The notes under the pieces are model-generated. The model did no database searches. It was not told the DNA's origin and was given only the letters and a program-made list of their open reading frames with translations. Both the position numbers and the translations under genes were made by a program. Positions 8,334 through 18,008 of a stretch of DNA of 64,000 nucleotides are shown piece after piece (position 1 is the first letter of the stretch; the number at the start of each line of letters is the position of its first letter). The DNA comes from an uncultured Campylobacter sp. (lineage in GTDB: Bacteria; Campylobacterota; Campylobacteria; Campylobacterales; Campylobacteraceae), in the NCBI RefSeq assembly GCF_938041645.1, contig NZ_CALIST010000037.1, positions 1 to 64,000 of the forward strand, written 5' to 3'.

Positions 8334-8350
8334 GCCACTTCTTTATTCGT

Positions 8351-8427
8351 GTCAAGGTAGCTCAGCTGGTTAGAGCGCTGGTCTCATAAGCCGGAGGTCG
8401 AGAGTTCAAGTCTCTCTCTTGACACCA
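8351..8427 (+). tRNA. tRNA with anticodon CAT (elongator Met, or Ile2)
   Basis: This is a 77-nt cloverleaf with an encoded CCA end. The acceptor stem GTCAAGG pairs with TCTTGAC (one G·U), the D-arm is GCTCAGCTGGTTAGAGC, the anticodon CAT is at 8385–8387, and the T-arm has TTCAAGT flanked by GAGAG/CTCTC. The G1:C72 pair and the lack of three stacked G:C pairs in the anticodon stem exclude initiator tRNA. It is elongator tRNA-Met, or tRNA-Ile2 if the C is modified by TilS to lysidine; sequence alone does not let me decide. Confidence 0.95.
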
Positions 8428-8775
8428 TCTTTAATCCCTTTAAGAGCCGCAACGGCGCCCCAAAAAGTTCGAGATTATATCTTACTTATACTTGAAAAAT
8501 AATGAAAATTAGCAAAAGCATAAAATTTACCTTCGGGCAAATGTGAGTTTTTTTGAATTTGTTGCTCCGTCTCTAAAAGATAAATTTACGCAAAGTATCT
8601 TTACCTACGAGCCTTTAAGATATTTTGGCAAAAGTTTTTTATTCGAGTCTCTTTCGCGTTTTCACATCGGTAATCCGTATCAGCATAACCTATCACATTC
8701 CGCGTAAATTCACACTATTTAGATAAAATTTTGATATAATTTCTCGCTTTAAAAGCTAAAATTCAAAGGAAAAAC
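8428..8775. other. Gap downstream of the tRNA, with a promoter for the rhodanese gene
   Basis: No gene is visible. A good TATAAT at 8735–8740 lies 35 bases before the next ATG and is the likely promoter of the rhodanese gene. The rest has no recognisable structure. Confidence 0.5.
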
Positions 8776-9489
8776 ATGAAATTTATTTCTCACAAAATTT
8801 TAAAAAGCGCGGTTTTGCTGGCGGCATTGGGGTCTTTCGCAACTTGCGGTGCCGAGACGCAGCAACCTAACGGCTACGCCATAAGCGGCGCGGCGCTATC
8901 AGCAATAGAGGAGGACAATAGAGCGAAAGAAAATTATCTGGTCATTGATGTCAGAAGTACGGAGGAATACGCCACAGGACACATAAAACACGCGATCAAC
9001 ATCCCGCTTGGAGAGCTTGAAAGCAGGCTGGATGAGATAAACGCCTACAAGGATAAAAACGTCGTGCTTTATTGCAATACGGGCAACCGCAGTGGAAAGG
9101 CACTTGATCTGCTTAAGCAAAAGGGCTTTAGTATGCTTATGAATGCGCCTGGCGTGAAGCAGTACGACTACGAGCTGTATAAGGTCGGCAGCATAAACGC
9201 GGAGGGGTTTTTAAAAATAGCAAATGAGCCGAACGTACTGATCATCGACGCTAGGCAGAAGCAAGACTACGACGCGGGGCATATGAAGGGTGCGATAAAT
9301 ATTCCTGATGGCGAGCCTTTAGAAAACTACAAGGGCGTGCTTGAGGTCAATAAAGACAAAAAGATAATCACGCACTGCTACAGCGGCAACCGCAGCGCCA
9401 AGCTCGCCAAGGCCTTAAATGAGCTAGGCTACAACGTCACAAATCTACTCGACGGAACGAAAGAGTATAATTACGAGCTGGTGAAATAA
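8776..9489 (+). CDS. Periplasmic protein with two rhodanese domains
   Basis: Rhodanese domains carry a sulfur atom as a cysteine persulfide. Two copies are present: domain 1 (about residues 45–125) has VIDVRSTEEYATGHIKHAIN and the catalytic loop YCNTGNRSGKA; domain 2 (about 140–235) has IDARQKQDYDAGHMKGAIN and HCYSGNRSAKL. Both catalytic Cys are kept, so both domains may be active. A signal peptide is visible (residues 1 to about 26, ending ATCGAE), which places it in the periplasm; no clear lipobox is seen. The repeated order points to an internal duplication. The substrate is unknown. It is probably monocistronic. Confidence 0.85.
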   Translation: MKFISHKILKSAVLLAALGSFATCGAETQQPNGYAISGAALSAIEEDNRAKENYLVIDVRSTEEYATGHIKHAINIPLGELESRLDEINAYKDKNVVLYCNTGNRSGKALDLLKQKGFSMLMNAPGVKQYDYELYKVGSINAEGFLKIANEPNVLIIDARQKQDYDAGHMKGAINIPDGEPLENYKGVLEVNKDKKIITHCYSGNRSAKLAKALNELGYNVTNLLDGTKEYNYELVK

Positions 9490-10097
9490 ATCGAGATTGG
9501 CTCTTGGGGTAAAATTTTACGATTGCTTTTTGCATTTGCCAGGTCTTTGTAATATGCAGCTTCGCGGCACCCGATAAGACAGGCGCCGCTAAATTTGAAA
9601 TTATTTGCTCCGCCTGCTCATTTGGCGCCTACTTTGCATAAAATTTGCCTTTGATGTAGGACGTAAATTTTAAATTCTCCATACCGAGGCGGCAATAGCG
9701 CTTGGGAGTTTAACTCCTTTTAGAGGAATTTTTGAAATTTAAATCATAAAGTTGTAGCGGGAAAGCAAGTATTTAGAGCTAAAAATAGAATTTTATAAGT
9801 TAGCGCGGATTTTACGGAACGTAAAATTCAAACGAGCTCTATAAAAGTTGCGTAAATTTTAAATGCAGTCGAATCGCTTAAAAATTTTACTTCCGAAAAT
9901 GGAATTTCACGCTAGTGGTGCGCGCGTTTTAAATAGCCTCACCAATTTCGATAAAATCTGCGTTTTGGCGAGACTAACAAAATCAAAGCCGAATTCTAAA
10001 AGCAAATTAAGCCCGCAACGTATTTTTAACTCCGTCATTACAATGAATCGAATTTTACGCGGGAATCAAACGCACGAATTAAATTCTGCACGAAATT
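9490..10097. other. 608-base stretch without a credible gene
   Basis: It is rich in RAATTY hexamers and short inverted AAATTTTA/TAAAATTT pieces, with no ribosome-binding site, RNA fold or known protein match. A plus-strand frame at 9863–10213 runs into the opposite-strand gene and has no family features; I consider it spurious. Confidence 0.5.
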
Positions 10098-10886
10098 TTA
10101 TTCAACCAAGAATTCCTTCTTATCGATCGTGCCATGATAAAAAATCCCGAGCGTATCATCAAAGGTCTTATCCAAAAATCCATCTTTTTTTAGTCCTGCT
10201 AAAGATGTATTGATTAGCTCTAGCAGCGCATTATTGCCCTTCTGCACGGCGATTGCGTTGTAAGTTTGCTTACCTAGACCATCCAAAGCAACCTGCGTTT
10301 TATTATCGATGATTGCGTATGCGTGCAGGATTAGGTTATCATCGACATGCACGGCATTTTTCGCCCTTTTGAAAGCGCGGTAGCATTTAGCCGAGCTGGC
10401 GCAGAAATTCAAATTCTTTCTGAAGCCCGCTTTGCGTAAGAAATTGTGAATAGGAGAGTGTTTGATGACGAAAATCCTCTTTTTGCGGAGTTGATCGAAG
10501 CTCGTGATATTTTCGTCTTTTTTGGCTAACACACCTACCTGCACCTTAAAATAAGGCTCTGAAAAATCCACCTTCTTAGCTCGCGCGGGCGTCGGAGTAA
10601 AGGTCGCAATCACCATATCCGCTTCATTGCGCTGTAAAGCGCTAATGCGTCTTGAAGCCGTGATCGGGATAAATTTTACCTTGCCGGGATTATCGCCGAA
10701 AATCTCCTTACCGAGCTTTTCGCCAAGAGCAATCTCAAATCCCCTGTATTTGCCGTCTACGAGCGCACTAAACGGCGGCTGATCGTTATATACACCGATG
10801 CGAACGAGCCTACCTTTTTTGATCTGATCCAAAGAATTTGCAGATAGAAAACCAAGTAGCAGAGCCGCCAAAACAAATACTTTCAT
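10098..10886 (-). CDS. Polar amino-acid ABC transporter substrate-binding protein (SBP family 3)
   Basis: It is a periplasmic solute receptor. A signal peptide occupies residues 1–18 (ending LSANS), followed by a type-II binding fold: LVRIGVYNDQPPFS, YRGFEIALGEKLGKEIFG (the SBP_bac_3 signature region), ADMVIATFTPTPARAKKVDFSEPYF with the ligand-binding Thr/Arg, and a C-terminal lobe. At 262 residues it is similar in build to the Campylobacter PEB1 and CjaA binding proteins. No permease or ATPase gene is adjacent, so it either serves a transporter encoded elsewhere or is an orphan receptor. The ligand cannot be assigned. The ATG follows AAAGGAGA. Confidence 0.85.
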   Translation of the reverse strand: MKVFVLAALLLGFLSANSLDQIKKGRLVRIGVYNDQPPFSALVDGKYRGFEIALGEKLGKEIFGDNPGKVKFIPITASRRISALQRNEADMVIATFTPTPARAKKVDFSEPYFKVQVGVLAKKDENITSFDQLRKKRIFVIKHSPIHNFLRKAGFRKNLNFCASSAKCYRAFKRAKNAVHVDDNLILHAYAIIDNKTQVALDGLGKQTYNAIAVQKGNNALLELINTSLAGLKKDGFLDKTFDDTLGIFYHGTIDKKEFLVE

Positions 10887-11298
10887 TTGCTCTCCTTTTA
10901 GTTGAAATAAGGCGCAATTATAATAAAAAGAAATTATAGCCAGCTAAAATTCTGCGATTTATGGCGCATTTTCATCTAAATTTATGAAAAGATGAAATTC
11001 GCGGAGAAATTCTATGTCCAATTTACAAACGAAATCTCGTAAAAAACTTACACGAGCGAAATAAGAAGTTCCTTTAATTAAATTTTATAGACAAAATCTA
11101 CGGATGAATTTCACGCTAGAAAACCTTAGCTAAATTTACGATATTCTTAAAAGCAAGCACCGAAATTCTACGCAGATTTAGCGTCTAATTGCGAATTTAA
11201 CTAAGGGGCGAAATTTAGCACTGCATCAATTATACAGAAGCCAAGCTCTTAAAATTTCGTAAAGACCAAGCCAAGATGAAACGTAGCGACCGATAAGC
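10887..11298. other. 412-base gap without a visible gene
   Basis: It contains the upstream region of the binding-protein gene on the right of 10887 and the 3' flank of nifU. It is AT-rich and RAATTY-rich. I see no ORF, no tRNA and no clear hairpin. Confidence 0.45.
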
Positions 11299-12300
11299 CT
11301 AGATCGGCATTACGCGGATGTTTGGACTAAGGTTTTCTTGCAAAACATTTTCGATCGCGTATAATGTACCGCTCGCACCGCTGGCGCAACCGCTACAAGC
11401 GCCTAGGTAGCGGATGTAGATATCGGTTTTGCCGTCGTCTGCGGGCCTGATGTCGATGACGTCGAGATTGCCGCCGTCCATCTGGAGCATCGGGCGGATA
11501 TCCTCGTCAAGCACTCCTTCGACCGCTTTAAATTTACCGATCAAATTTAACTGCTCAAAGCTCATCTCGGCTCCCGCTTTCACGTTATTAGCGGCACTCG
11601 CGTCGGCTTGAGCTTGAAGTCTCTCTCGCTCCATCTCCTCTCTGGTTTGCTTTAAAATATCGACCAGATAGTAATCCTTCTCCTCGTGTCCGCCCGGGCG
11701 CACGCAGGATTTACAAAACGCGCCCGCTTTGGTGTATTGTGTGATCTCCTCGACAGTATGGAGGTCGTTTAGACGGATCACCTCTTTGATCGTGCCGAGG
11801 CTTACGCGCGCGCAGTCGCACACGATGATCTCATCCTCGAAATGCGCAGGATCGATGCCCTTATAATTCGCCGCAGCCTGCTTAATGACATCGTATGCCA
11901 TGACCGAGCAGTGCATCTTTTGCGGCGGTACGGCAGGCTCATCTGGGGTATCGCGCATCGCGTGCTCTACGTCTAAATTTGTAATCTTTACCGCTTGATC
12001 GACGGTCTTTCCGATACAAAGCTCAGCCATCGTATCCGAACTCGCAATCGCCGTGCCGCAGCCGAAGCTTTTAAATTTTGCGTCTAAAATTCTATCGGTT
12101 TTAGGATCTATCAGCCAGTACAGCCGCACCGCATCGCCGCAACTCTCGGCGCCGAAGTCAGCGACCACTAGCTTACCACCTCTAGCCTTTGCTTCCTCCT
12201 CGGTGATCTCGCCCATATAGCGAGGATTATTCATGCGATCCTGCACTTTTTGCGAGTATTGCTCCCAGATTGAGCCGTTTATTAAACTATTTTTTGCCAT
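11299..12300 (-). CDS. nifU: NifU-type iron–sulfur cluster scaffold
   Basis: This is the scaffold on which NifS-derived sulfur and iron are assembled into Fe–S clusters. Three modules are visible in the 333 residues: an N-terminal IscU-like domain with cluster-ligand cysteines (GAESCGDAV, SFGCGTAIASSDTMAE, KMHCSVMAYDV), a central BFD-like [2Fe–2S] domain (VCDCARVS and AFCKSCVRPGG), and a C-terminal Nfu domain with the CxxC in GACSGCASG. Campylobacter and Helicobacter use this NIF system for general Fe–S assembly rather than for nitrogen fixation. It lies three bases after nifS, so the two are co-transcribed. Confidence 0.95.
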   Translation of the reverse strand: MAKNSLINGSIWEQYSQKVQDRMNNPRYMGEITEEEAKARGGKLVVADFGAESCGDAVRLYWLIDPKTDRILDAKFKSFGCGTAIASSDTMAELCIGKTVDQAVKITNLDVEHAMRDTPDEPAVPPQKMHCSVMAYDVIKQAAANYKGIDPAHFEDEIIVCDCARVSLGTIKEVIRLNDLHTVEEITQYTKAGAFCKSCVRPGGHEEKDYYLVDILKQTREEMERERLQAQADASAANNVKAGAEMSFEQLNLIGKFKAVEGVLDEDIRPMLQMDGGNLDVIDIRPADDGKTDIYIRYLGACSGCASGASGTLYAIENVLQENLSPNIRVMPI

Positions 12301-12303
12301 TTT

Positions 12304-13503
12304 TTATCCTTTATTTTTCTCATAACCTTGCGGTGCATAAGCAAACGTGCTTGAAATCCCGCGCAGACGAGCGATAGCCTTACCTATATGCTCGATCGCG
12401 TAATCGATCTCCGCCTCCGTCGTAAAGCGCGACAGCGAAAGCCTTAGCGCCGTATGCGCCAGCTCCTTATCCGCGCCGATCGCTTCCATTATCGGGTTAT
12501 TCTCGAGCGCCTCGCTCGCGCACGCGGAGCCCGTAGAAGCGGCGATGCCGGCTTTATTTAGATCCCACAGCATCGCCTCTCCCTCGACGCCTTGGATCGA
12601 GGCAAGGATGGTGTTTGGCACACGGATGCTGCGATCGCCCACGACGCTAACGTTTGGAATTTGCAAAAGCGCGTCCTCTAACTTATCGCGCAGCCTGCTT
12701 ACCTGAGTGCGCTCAAAATCCATAAATTTATTCGCTAGCTCCAAAGCTTTGCCGAGCCCCACGATGCCTGCGACGTTTAGCGTGCCGCTGCGGCGTCCGC
12801 CCATATGCTCTCCTCCGTGAAGCAGGCTCGTAAGCGGCTTACTATCTTTTATGTAGAGTGCGCCGACGCCCTTTGGAGCGTGAAATTTATGCCCGGAAAG
12901 GCTCAAAAAATCCACATCCGCATCGCGTACGTTCACCTTTATCTTACCTATCGCTTGCACCGCGTCGGCATGATATAGCGCGCCATGCTCGTGTGCGATA
13001 CGCGCGATCTGTTTGACAGGGAAGATCGTGCCGGTTTCGTTATTTGCCCACATCACGCTAACAAGCGCGGTTTTGTCGTTGATCTTTTCGCTAAGCTCGT
13101 CAAGATCGATCTGTCCGTTTTTATCGACGCCGAGGCGCGTGATCTTTACGCCGCAAATTTTTTCTAAAAAAGCACAGGTCGCGCTGATTGCGGGGTGCTC
13201 GACGGAGCTTATGACGATATTATCCTTCTCGCCGGTTAGAATTTTATCGTAGTAAATTCCTTTTAAAACCCAGTTATTGCTCTCGGTCGCACAGCTCGTG
13301 ATGACGATATCGTCCGCATCCGCAGCGCCTAGTCCCGCATAGAGCCTATCCATCGCAGTTCTTAACGCGGGGTGAGTCTCGCTGCCGAAGCTGTGAAGGG
13401 AGTTTGGATTGCCATATTTATCGCAAAAAAATGGTTTCATCTCCTCAAAAACTTCGGGATCGACCATAGTAGTGGCGTTATTATCTAAATAAACGCGCTG
13501 CAT
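12304..13503 (-). CDS. nifS: Cysteine desulfurase NifS
   Basis: NifS is a PLP enzyme that converts cysteine to alanine and hands a persulfide sulfur to NifU. Key sites: VYLDNNATTMVDPEV at the start, the PLP-binding Lys206 in SLSGHKFHAPKG, and the persulfide-carrying Cys328 in STGSACASEALENNP. The length of 399 residues is standard. The ATG follows AAAGGAATTTT. It is the first gene of nifS–nifU, the same order as in other Campylobacterota. Confidence 0.95.
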   Translation of the reverse strand: MQRVYLDNNATTMVDPEVFEEMKPFFCDKYGNPNSLHSFGSETHPALRTAMDRLYAGLGAADADDIVITSCATESNNWVLKGIYYDKILTGEKDNIVISSVEHPAISATCAFLEKICGVKITRLGVDKNGQIDLDELSEKINDKTALVSVMWANNETGTIFPVKQIARIAHEHGALYHADAVQAIGKIKVNVRDADVDFLSLSGHKFHAPKGVGALYIKDSKPLTSLLHGGEHMGGRRSGTLNVAGIVGLGKALELANKFMDFERTQVSRLRDKLEDALLQIPNVSVVGDRSIRVPNTILASIQGVEGEAMLWDLNKAGIAASTGSACASEALENNPIMEAIGADKELAHTALRLSLSRFTTEAEIDYAIEHIGKAIARLRGISSTFAYAPQGYEKNKG

Positions 13504-13614
13504 AAAATTCCTTTCTAAAATTTGTCTGAAATTTAATCAGACAATTTCGCTCTTTTATCAATTTCGCACGATAATATAACATAATTGCTAAATTTTTCTT
13601 TAACGCTCGCCGTT

Positions 13615-14199
13615 TTAAAAACCAAAAGTTTTCGGAGAATTTATTAGATCGAAAAATTCCTTGCGCGTGTCGTTTCGGCTGATAAAAAGCCCTCGCAGTG
13701 CCGACGTAGTCGTGGTCGAGTTGATCTTTTGCACGCCGCGCATCTCCATACACATGTGCCGCGCCTGCAGCACCACGCCCACGCCGAGCGGATGGATCAC
13801 CTCTTGGATTGCGCTTGCGATCTGCTCGGTAAGCTGCTCTTGGATCTGCAGCCTGCGCGCGAAAATATTTACCATACGCGGAATTTTGCTAAGCCCCACG
13901 ACCTTTTTATTCGGGATATACGCAACATGCGCGCGTCCTATAATCGGCAGTAGATGGTGCTCGCAGAGACTATAAAATTCTATATCTTTTATCAAAACCA
14001 TCTCATTGTTGCTGCTCTCAAACAGCGCGTCGTTTAAAATTTCTTTTGGATCCAGCTCGTAGCCGCTAGTTAGAAACTCATAGGCTTTGGCCACGCGCTC
14101 GGGCGTCTTCGCAAGCCCGTCGCGTTTCGGATCCTCGCCTAAAATTTCAAGCATCTGCGACACGCAGTTTTCAAATTTAGCTCGGCTTTTTTCGTCCAT
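13615..14199 (-). CDS. folE: GTP cyclohydrolase I (FolE)
   Basis: FolE converts GTP to dihydroneopterin triphosphate, the first step of folate and a supply point for queuosine-type pathways. The zinc ligands Cys79 and a neighbouring His in LCEHHLLP, and Cys150 in ARHMCMEMRG, are present. KVVGLSKIPRMVN and the C-terminal LINSPKTFGF complete the family pattern. I start at the ATG at 14199 because AAGGA lies 10 bases upstream; a TTG three codons earlier is too close to it. The 194-residue length is normal. It is divergent from the TonB receptor gene. Confidence 0.93.
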   Translation of the reverse strand: MDEKSRAKFENCVSQMLEILGEDPKRDGLAKTPERVAKAYEFLTSGYELDPKEILNDALFESSNNEMVLIKDIEFYSLCEHHLLPIIGRAHVAYIPNKKVVGLSKIPRMVNIFARRLQIQEQLTEQIASAIQEVIHPLGVGVVLQARHMCMEMRGVQKINSTTTTSALRGLFISRNDTRKEFFDLINSPKTFGF

Positions 14200-14296
14200 T
14201 TTTAGCAATTCCTTAAAGATCGATGCGCGATATTACTCAAAAACGCCTTTTATAACGCTGATAAATTTTAAAATTCCGCGCGAAATTTTATCAATC

Positions 14297-14316
14297 TCAT
14301 TATGTTAATGATAATA
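14297..14316 (+). promoter_or_regulatory. Candidate Fur box before the siderophore receptor
   Basis: The stretch contains CATTAT followed by AATGATAAT, matching much of the Fur consensus built from GATAAT/ATTATC hexamers. It lies about 75 bases before the receptor gene. TonB receptors in Campylobacter are commonly Fur-repressed, so the position makes sense. The match is imperfect. Confidence 0.4.
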
Positions 14317-14386
14317 TATTTAAATTTAAGAAATTTTTATTTAAAATCCGCCGTTTCGATAAGCTTTATCTATAAGGAGTTCAGTA

Positions 14387-16537
14387 ATGAAATTTAAGAT
14401 GAGTTTTGGCGCGGCTTTGGCACTTTTTTCCTTTGCTTGCGCCGAACAAAACGCCGCGGCAAGCTCCGCCTCGGGCGAAAACCTAGGCGATATCGAGGTC
14501 GTAGAATGGGCGAATAACGACGACGGTTACCGCGCCGTACGCAGTGAGATCGGCAAGACGACTAAGAGAATTTTAGAAATTCCACAAACCGTAAATGTCG
14601 TAACGCAGCAGCATCTAAAGGACAAAAAGCCAGAAACCTTAGCGGAATCGCTACAAAACGTAAGCGGCATAAGCTATGCAAATACGACGGGAAATATTTT
14701 CGATGCGATCATCAAGCGTGGCTTCGGCGAGGGTCGCGACGGCTCGATTATGCGCAACGGCGTGCCTGGCGCCGTGATGCACAATTTCAACAAAACTATT
14801 CAATCCGTCGAGGTTCTAAAAGGACCCGCGAGCATGCTCTACGGCGCGCAGCAACCGGGCGGCGTCATAAACATGGTAACCAAAAAGCCGCAGTATGAGT
14901 TTGTAAATGAAATTTGGGGTGGGCTGGGCAATCGCAACTATTGGGACGCGGGATTTGATACTACAGGGCCGATTGCAGATAGCGGCTTTGCGTATAGATT
15001 TATATTCGATTACTACGCGAAGGATTATTGGCGAAATTTCGGCGGTGTAAAAAACACGCTCTTTGCGCCGTCGCTTGCGTATCAAGGAGACGATTATTCG
15101 ATAAGCTTAGGCTACACCCATAGCCGCTCTACCGATCCGGTGGATCGTGGCGCGTTTTTGGTGCCGAGTACGGGTAAAATTTACGGCAGCGGCAAAGTCC
15201 GCTTCGACGAGCCGGTAAATAAACTACAAAGCAAGCTCGATACGGTTGATTTCGGCTTTGAGAAGGAATTTAACGAGGATTGGATATTAAAAGGCGCCTA
15301 TGCTTTCTCGCGCAGTAAGCACGAATACGGCTACGTCCGTCCGAACAATCCATTCACGCCCCAAGGCCTTACCGGCACGACGCGATCGTATAACTACTAC
15401 GATAATTTCATACACCGCACGCACGCAGCAAGCGTCACGCTAAATGGCAAATTTGAAACGGGCCCGCTTAAGCACGATGTCCTTTTCGGCACGGATTACA
15501 AAAACTACTACAGATACCGCCCGGGCGCGCTAAAAGGCACCGCAGGGCGTATCAATATGCTTACCGGACAGACCGCTTCGGGCGCCATCCTAACGAACGA
15601 TAGAGAGCCAAAAATACAATATCAAAAGCTAAGAACGATCGGTCTTTACACCCAAGATAATATAAATTTAACCGACGAGTTAATACTTTCTTTGGGCGTG
15701 CGTAGGGAATTTTACGATCAAGTAGCCAAACAAAGCTGGCAAGGACCGAACAACACCGATCAGAAAAAGGCCGCTACGACCTATCAGGGCGGGCTTTTGT
15801 ACCTGTTAAGCCCGCAGTGGTCAGTATATACTAACTACTCGCAAAGCTTCACGCCGCAGATGTCCATAGGCGAGGCGATAGGCGGCGATCTAAAGCCGGA
15901 GGAAGGCAAATCCGTGGAGCTCGGCACTAAATTTCAAAACGATCGCGTCACTGCAGGCGCGGCGGTGTTTAATATCGATAAAAGAAACATCCTGCGGACG
16001 GTAAATAATATAAGTGAGACGATCGGCAAGGCTCGCTCGCGAGGATTTGAACTCGATATAAACGGGCGCGTGACGCAGGGACTTAGCATGTCAGCGAGCT
16101 ATGCATATACCAAAACGAGGGTGCGCGAGGACGACGGCGCTTTTGCGGTGCTAATCGGCAAACCGCTGGAAGCGACGCCGAAACACCAAGCAAGCCTATT
16201 TGCCAACTACGATTTCGCGCATCTAGGCGCAAAGGGGTTTAGGCTTGGCGGCGGCGCGCGATACTTCGGCTCGTGGTACACCTATTATATGCGCACGAAC
16301 CTACCGAGCGTGCCCGCAGGAACGGCGTTTAAGCTGCCTCACGCCGTAGTTTATGACGCCTTCGTGAGCTACGATACTAAAATTTCGGGCTATGATACGA
16401 ATTTTTCGTTCAACGTCAAAAATTTGACCGACAAAAAATACTACACCTCATCCTCAACCGGCACGACCACGAGCGTGATACCTATTCAAATGGGCTACGC
16501 GCGGCAGTTTATGTTTAACGTATCGGTAAAATTTTAA
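14387..16537 (+). CDS. TonB-dependent siderophore receptor
   Basis: This is an outer-membrane gated channel for ferric siderophores. A signal peptide (residues 1 to about 19, ending FACAEQ) leads to a TonB-box-like DIEVVEW. The plug domain carries ILEIPQTVNVVTQQHL, ETLAESLQNVSGISY, IKRGFG, VEVLKGPASMLYGAQQPGGVIN and MVTKKPQ, all typical of the FhuE/FoxA/FpvA siderophore class. A 22-strand barrel follows, ending in an aromatic residue (FNVSVKF), the outer-membrane sorting signal. The length of 716 residues is normal. No ABC transporter or TonB gene is adjacent. The siderophore is unknown; Campylobacter species typically use siderophores made by others. Confidence 0.92.
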   Translation: MKFKMSFGAALALFSFACAEQNAAASSASGENLGDIEVVEWANNDDGYRAVRSEIGKTTKRILEIPQTVNVVTQQHLKDKKPETLAESLQNVSGISYANTTGNIFDAIIKRGFGEGRDGSIMRNGVPGAVMHNFNKTIQSVEVLKGPASMLYGAQQPGGVINMVTKKPQYEFVNEIWGGLGNRNYWDAGFDTTGPIADSGFAYRFIFDYYAKDYWRNFGGVKNTLFAPSLAYQGDDYSISLGYTHSRSTDPVDRGAFLVPSTGKIYGSGKVRFDEPVNKLQSKLDTVDFGFEKEFNEDWILKGAYAFSRSKHEYGYVRPNNPFTPQGLTGTTRSYNYYDNFIHRTHAASVTLNGKFETGPLKHDVLFGTDYKNYYRYRPGALKGTAGRINMLTGQTASGAILTNDREPKIQYQKLRTIGLYTQDNINLTDELILSLGVRREFYDQVAKQSWQGPNNTDQKKAATTYQGGLLYLLSPQWSVYTNYSQSFTPQMSIGEAIGGDLKPEEGKSVELGTKFQNDRVTAGAAVFNIDKRNILRTVNNISETIGKARSRGFELDINGRVTQGLSMSASYAYTKTRVREDDGAFAVLIGKPLEATPKHQASLFANYDFAHLGAKGFRLGGGARYFGSWYTYYMRTNLPSVPAGTAFKLPHAVVYDAFVSYDTKISGYDTNFSFNVKNLTDKKYYTSSSTGTTTSVIPIQMGYARQFMFNVSVKF

Positions 16538-16541
16538 CCTC

Positions 16542-16572
16542 AAGCCCGCTTTAAATTTTAAGGCAGGCTTTT
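16542..16572 (+). terminator. Likely terminator of the siderophore receptor gene
   Basis: AAGCCCGC and GCAGGCTT form an 8-bp stem with one mismatch around a 13-nt AT-rich loop, followed by a short T-run. It starts five bases after the stop codon. Confidence 0.5.
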
Positions 16573-16694
16573 AAAATTTTAAAATTTTGATAAATACAAA
16601 CCGCTTAGGCTCGGCAAATTTTAGGAATTTATACTTTAAATAAGAAATTTTTTGATATATTACGAGCTATTTTTAAATTTTCTAAAGGAATTTT

Positions 16695-18008
16695 ATGGAA
16701 GTAAAAGCAAAAATGAAAGACGCCGCGAATGCGGTGGCTGCGAGCAAGATCGAAGCAAAGCAGGTCGCGGCAAAAGTAGAAGAGCTAGCCAAAAAGGCCT
16801 CCAAGCAGCTAAGAATCGACGGATTCAGACAGGGTAAAGTGCCTACCGCAGTGGTTTTGAAGCGATACGGCAAGCAGCTTGAGGGCGACGCAAAGCAGGA
16901 GCTTCTTAAAGATATGATCGATCAGTCTCTTAAAATTTTAAAGAAAAAACAAGATCAAATTTTATCCGAGCCGGTCTTTTCTAAATTTGACGAAAAAGAA
17001 GGCGACATCGACGTGGAGATCGAAATTTCTTTCAGGCCCGAGGTTAACGTCGAGGGATACGAGGAGCTGATCCCTAAATTTAGCAGCCCGCGCGTTACTC
17101 AAAAAGAGATCGACGAGAAAGTAGCGGAATTTTTGCAGATGATCGCGCCGCTTTCTAAAACCAACAAAAAAATTCTAGCCAAAGACGATTTTGCAAAATT
17201 TGATTTCGAAGGCTTCGTGGACGGCAAGCCATTCGACGGCGGCAAGGCGCAGGATTACGTCCTTCAGATCGGCTCAAATCAATTTATCCCGGGCTTTGAA
17301 GACGGAATGATCGGACTTAGAGTGGGCGAAGAGCGCGACGTAGCAGTTAAATTTCCGCAAGATTACGGCGCGAAAAGCTTAGCCGGCAAGGACGCGATTT
17401 TTAAAGTCAAACTTCATGAAATTCAGGCTAAAAAACCTGCCAAAGAGCTCGGCGAGGAGGAGTTAAAGCAAGCGCTTCCGGGCGAGAAAGAGCCGAGCAA
17501 GGAGAAATTTGAAGCGCGCATCAAAGAGCGCATCAAAAACGATAAGCTTCAAAAGCTGATAAACGAGGATCTAAAGCCTAAATTTGCAGACGCGCTCGCC
17601 GAGAAATTTAACTTCGCGCTTCCAAAAGCGATCGTCGAGCAGGAGATTAATTTGCAATTTAACAACGCCTGGAGCGGCTTTTCAAAAGAGCAGATCGAGG
17701 AATTTAAAAACAACAAAGACGCCCTAGATAAAAAGCGCGAAGAGTTTAGAAAGGCTGCCGAAAACAGCGTCAAACTTACATTCTTAATCGACGAGCTAGC
17801 CAAAAAACGCAATATCGACGTGAGCGATCAGGAGCTCGTCCAATCGGTCTATATGGAGGCCTACACCTACGGCGCCGATCCGAAGGAGCATCTAAATAGA
17901 TACCGCAACAACGGCATGCTGCCGGCCGTTAAAATGGCGCTAATCGAGGAGAAGCTATTTAACGATATTTTCTCCAAACAGGGCAAAAAAGAAGAGAAGG
18001 GCGAATAG
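16695..18008 (+). CDS. tig: Trigger factor (ribosome-associated chaperone and prolyl isomerase)
   Basis: Trigger factor binds ribosomal protein L23 near the exit tunnel and shields nascent chains. The N-terminal domain ends in the ribosome-docking signature IDGFRQGKVP. The FKBP-type isomerase domain is central (DFAKFDFEGFVDGKPFDGG, GFEDGMIGLRVGEERDV). The long helical C-terminal arms follow and end in a charged tail. At 437 residues it has the usual length. AAAGGAATTTT precedes the ATG. Its stop codon directly abuts clpP, and tig–clpP–def follow without gaps, coupling nascent-chain folding, proteolysis and deformylation. Confidence 0.95.
   Translation: MEVKAKMKDAANAVAASKIEAKQVAAKVEELAKKASKQLRIDGFRQGKVPTAVVLKRYGKQLEGDAKQELLKDMIDQSLKILKKKQDQILSEPVFSKFDEKEGDIDVEIEISFRPEVNVEGYEELIPKFSSPRVTQKEIDEKVAEFLQMIAPLSKTNKKILAKDDFAKFDFEGFVDGKPFDGGKAQDYVLQIGSNQFIPGFEDGMIGLRVGEERDVAVKFPQDYGAKSLAGKDAIFKVKLHEIQAKKPAKELGEEELKQALPGEKEPSKEKFEARIKERIKNDKLQKLINEDLKPKFADALAEKFNFALPKAIVEQEINLQFNNAWSGFSKEQIEEFKNNKDALDKKREEFRKAAENSVKLTFLIDELAKKRNIDVSDQELVQSVYMEAYTYGADPKEHLNRYRNNGMLPAVKMALIEEKLFNDIFSKQGKKEEKGE

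Noticed and set aside
9863..10213. Plus-strand 116-codon frame
   Set aside because: No ribosome-binding site or domain, and its second half is antisense to the well-supported binding-protein gene.
11299..13503. NifU/NifS as evidence for nitrogen fixation
   Set aside because: Campylobacterota use these proteins for general Fe–S assembly, and no nitrogenase gene is present.
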